A program made the translations under genes and the position numbers. This document shows, in pieces, positions 5,396-5,569 of a stretch of 5,569 nucleotides of DNA (within the stretch, counting starts at the first letter, position 1; every line of letters begins with the position of its first letter). Under the pieces are notes generated by a model. It made no database searches and was not told the origin of the DNA. It worked only from the letters and a program-made list of their open reading frames with translations. Source of the DNA: an uncultured Actinomycetes bacterium. GTDB lineage: Bacteria > Actinomycetota > Thermoleophilia > Miltoncostaeales > Miltoncostaeaceae. The stretch is from NCBI GenBank assembly GCA_937862675.1, contig CALMEC010000119.1, positions 1 through 5,569 of the forward strand. The letters run 5' to 3'.

Positions 5396-5569
5396 TTACT
5401 TGTCGTGGTCGCCGGCGACATCCTCGCGGAACAGGTCGATGATGCGGCGCCAGCTCGGCAGGTAGCGAGACAGGATGCCGTACTCGTTCATCTTGCGGAA
5501 CACCCGCACGATACCGCGGCGCTGCTGCAGGATCTGCAGGAAGAGGACACGGTGCGCGGGGTCGGCGCG
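5396..5569 (-). pseudogene. fragment resembling PII uridylyltransferase GlnD, cut by the window edge and truncated
   Basis: The frame is open from the window edge to a TAA at 5398-5396 and encodes 57 residues with almost all third positions G or C, so it looks coding. The segment PAHRVLFLQILQQRRG, then VFRKMNEYGILSRYLPSW, resembles the proteobacterial GlnD stretch between the nucleotidyltransferase and HD domains (LFLEIL...RG...LRRMNRYGVLGRYLP..GRI). GlnD would normally continue with VGQMQHDLFHVYTVDEH and several hundred more residues. Here the frame diverges after RRI and stops. It also stops with TAA, unlike every other gene in the window. A remnant, a foreign insertion or an assembly junction are all possible. 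GlnD identity is a motif-level impression only. Confidence 0.4.

Noticed and set aside
1..5569. CRISPR arrays, insertion sequences, phage genes
   Set aside because: No spaced direct repeats, transposase motifs or terminal inverted repeats were seen in the window.

Overview
This is a high-GC bacterial window. GTG starts are common, all six complete protein genes end in TGA, and third codon positions are very GC-rich. The delta' subunit has an actinobacterial look, with a charged KRVEDQRKRERRR stretch before its collar domain. The order topoisomerase-tmk-holB is also a recurrent actinobacterial arrangement. I therefore infer an actinobacterium or close high-GC relative, possibly deep-branching. 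The class is not determinable by eye.

Layout: positions 1-66 hold the last codons of a plus-strand gene, probably a membrane protein. Positions 67-324 are a convergent intergenic region with two GC-rich hairpins and no convincing gene. From 5090 down to 325 runs one compact minus-strand operon, in transcription order: a CpsB/YwqE-type PHP phosphatase, galE, a 345-aa topoisomerase IA-derived protein, a 58-aa single-pass membrane protein, tmk, and holB. The last four genes are chained by 4-base start/stop overlaps (ATGA, GTGA, GTGA), so they are very likely translationally coupled. A 92-bp divergent region (5091-5182) separates the operon from a plus-strand tRNA-Ala(CGC), which is followed by a strong hairpin terminator. 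Beyond the terminator (about 5313-5569) the minus strand shows a broken coding fragment resembling proteobacterial GlnD.

Functionally, tmk makes dTDP for DNA synthesis and holB encodes a clamp-loader subunit. galE and the PHP phosphatase belong to sugar-nucleotide and envelope-polysaccharide metabolism.

The most interesting item is the gene at 2218-3255. It sits in the topA slot next to tmk and keeps recognisable pieces of a type IA topoisomerase: the TOPRIM base, the LSAGRVQ-like segment, the end of domain IV and two C-terminal zinc ribbons. The stretch that normally forms the arch and carries the catalytic tyrosine is absent, and the TOPRIM acidic residues are largely lost. It looks like a catalytically dead, 'archless' topoisomerase that may act as a DNA- or RNA-binding protein. 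This reading rests on motif recognition by eye, not on a computed alignment.
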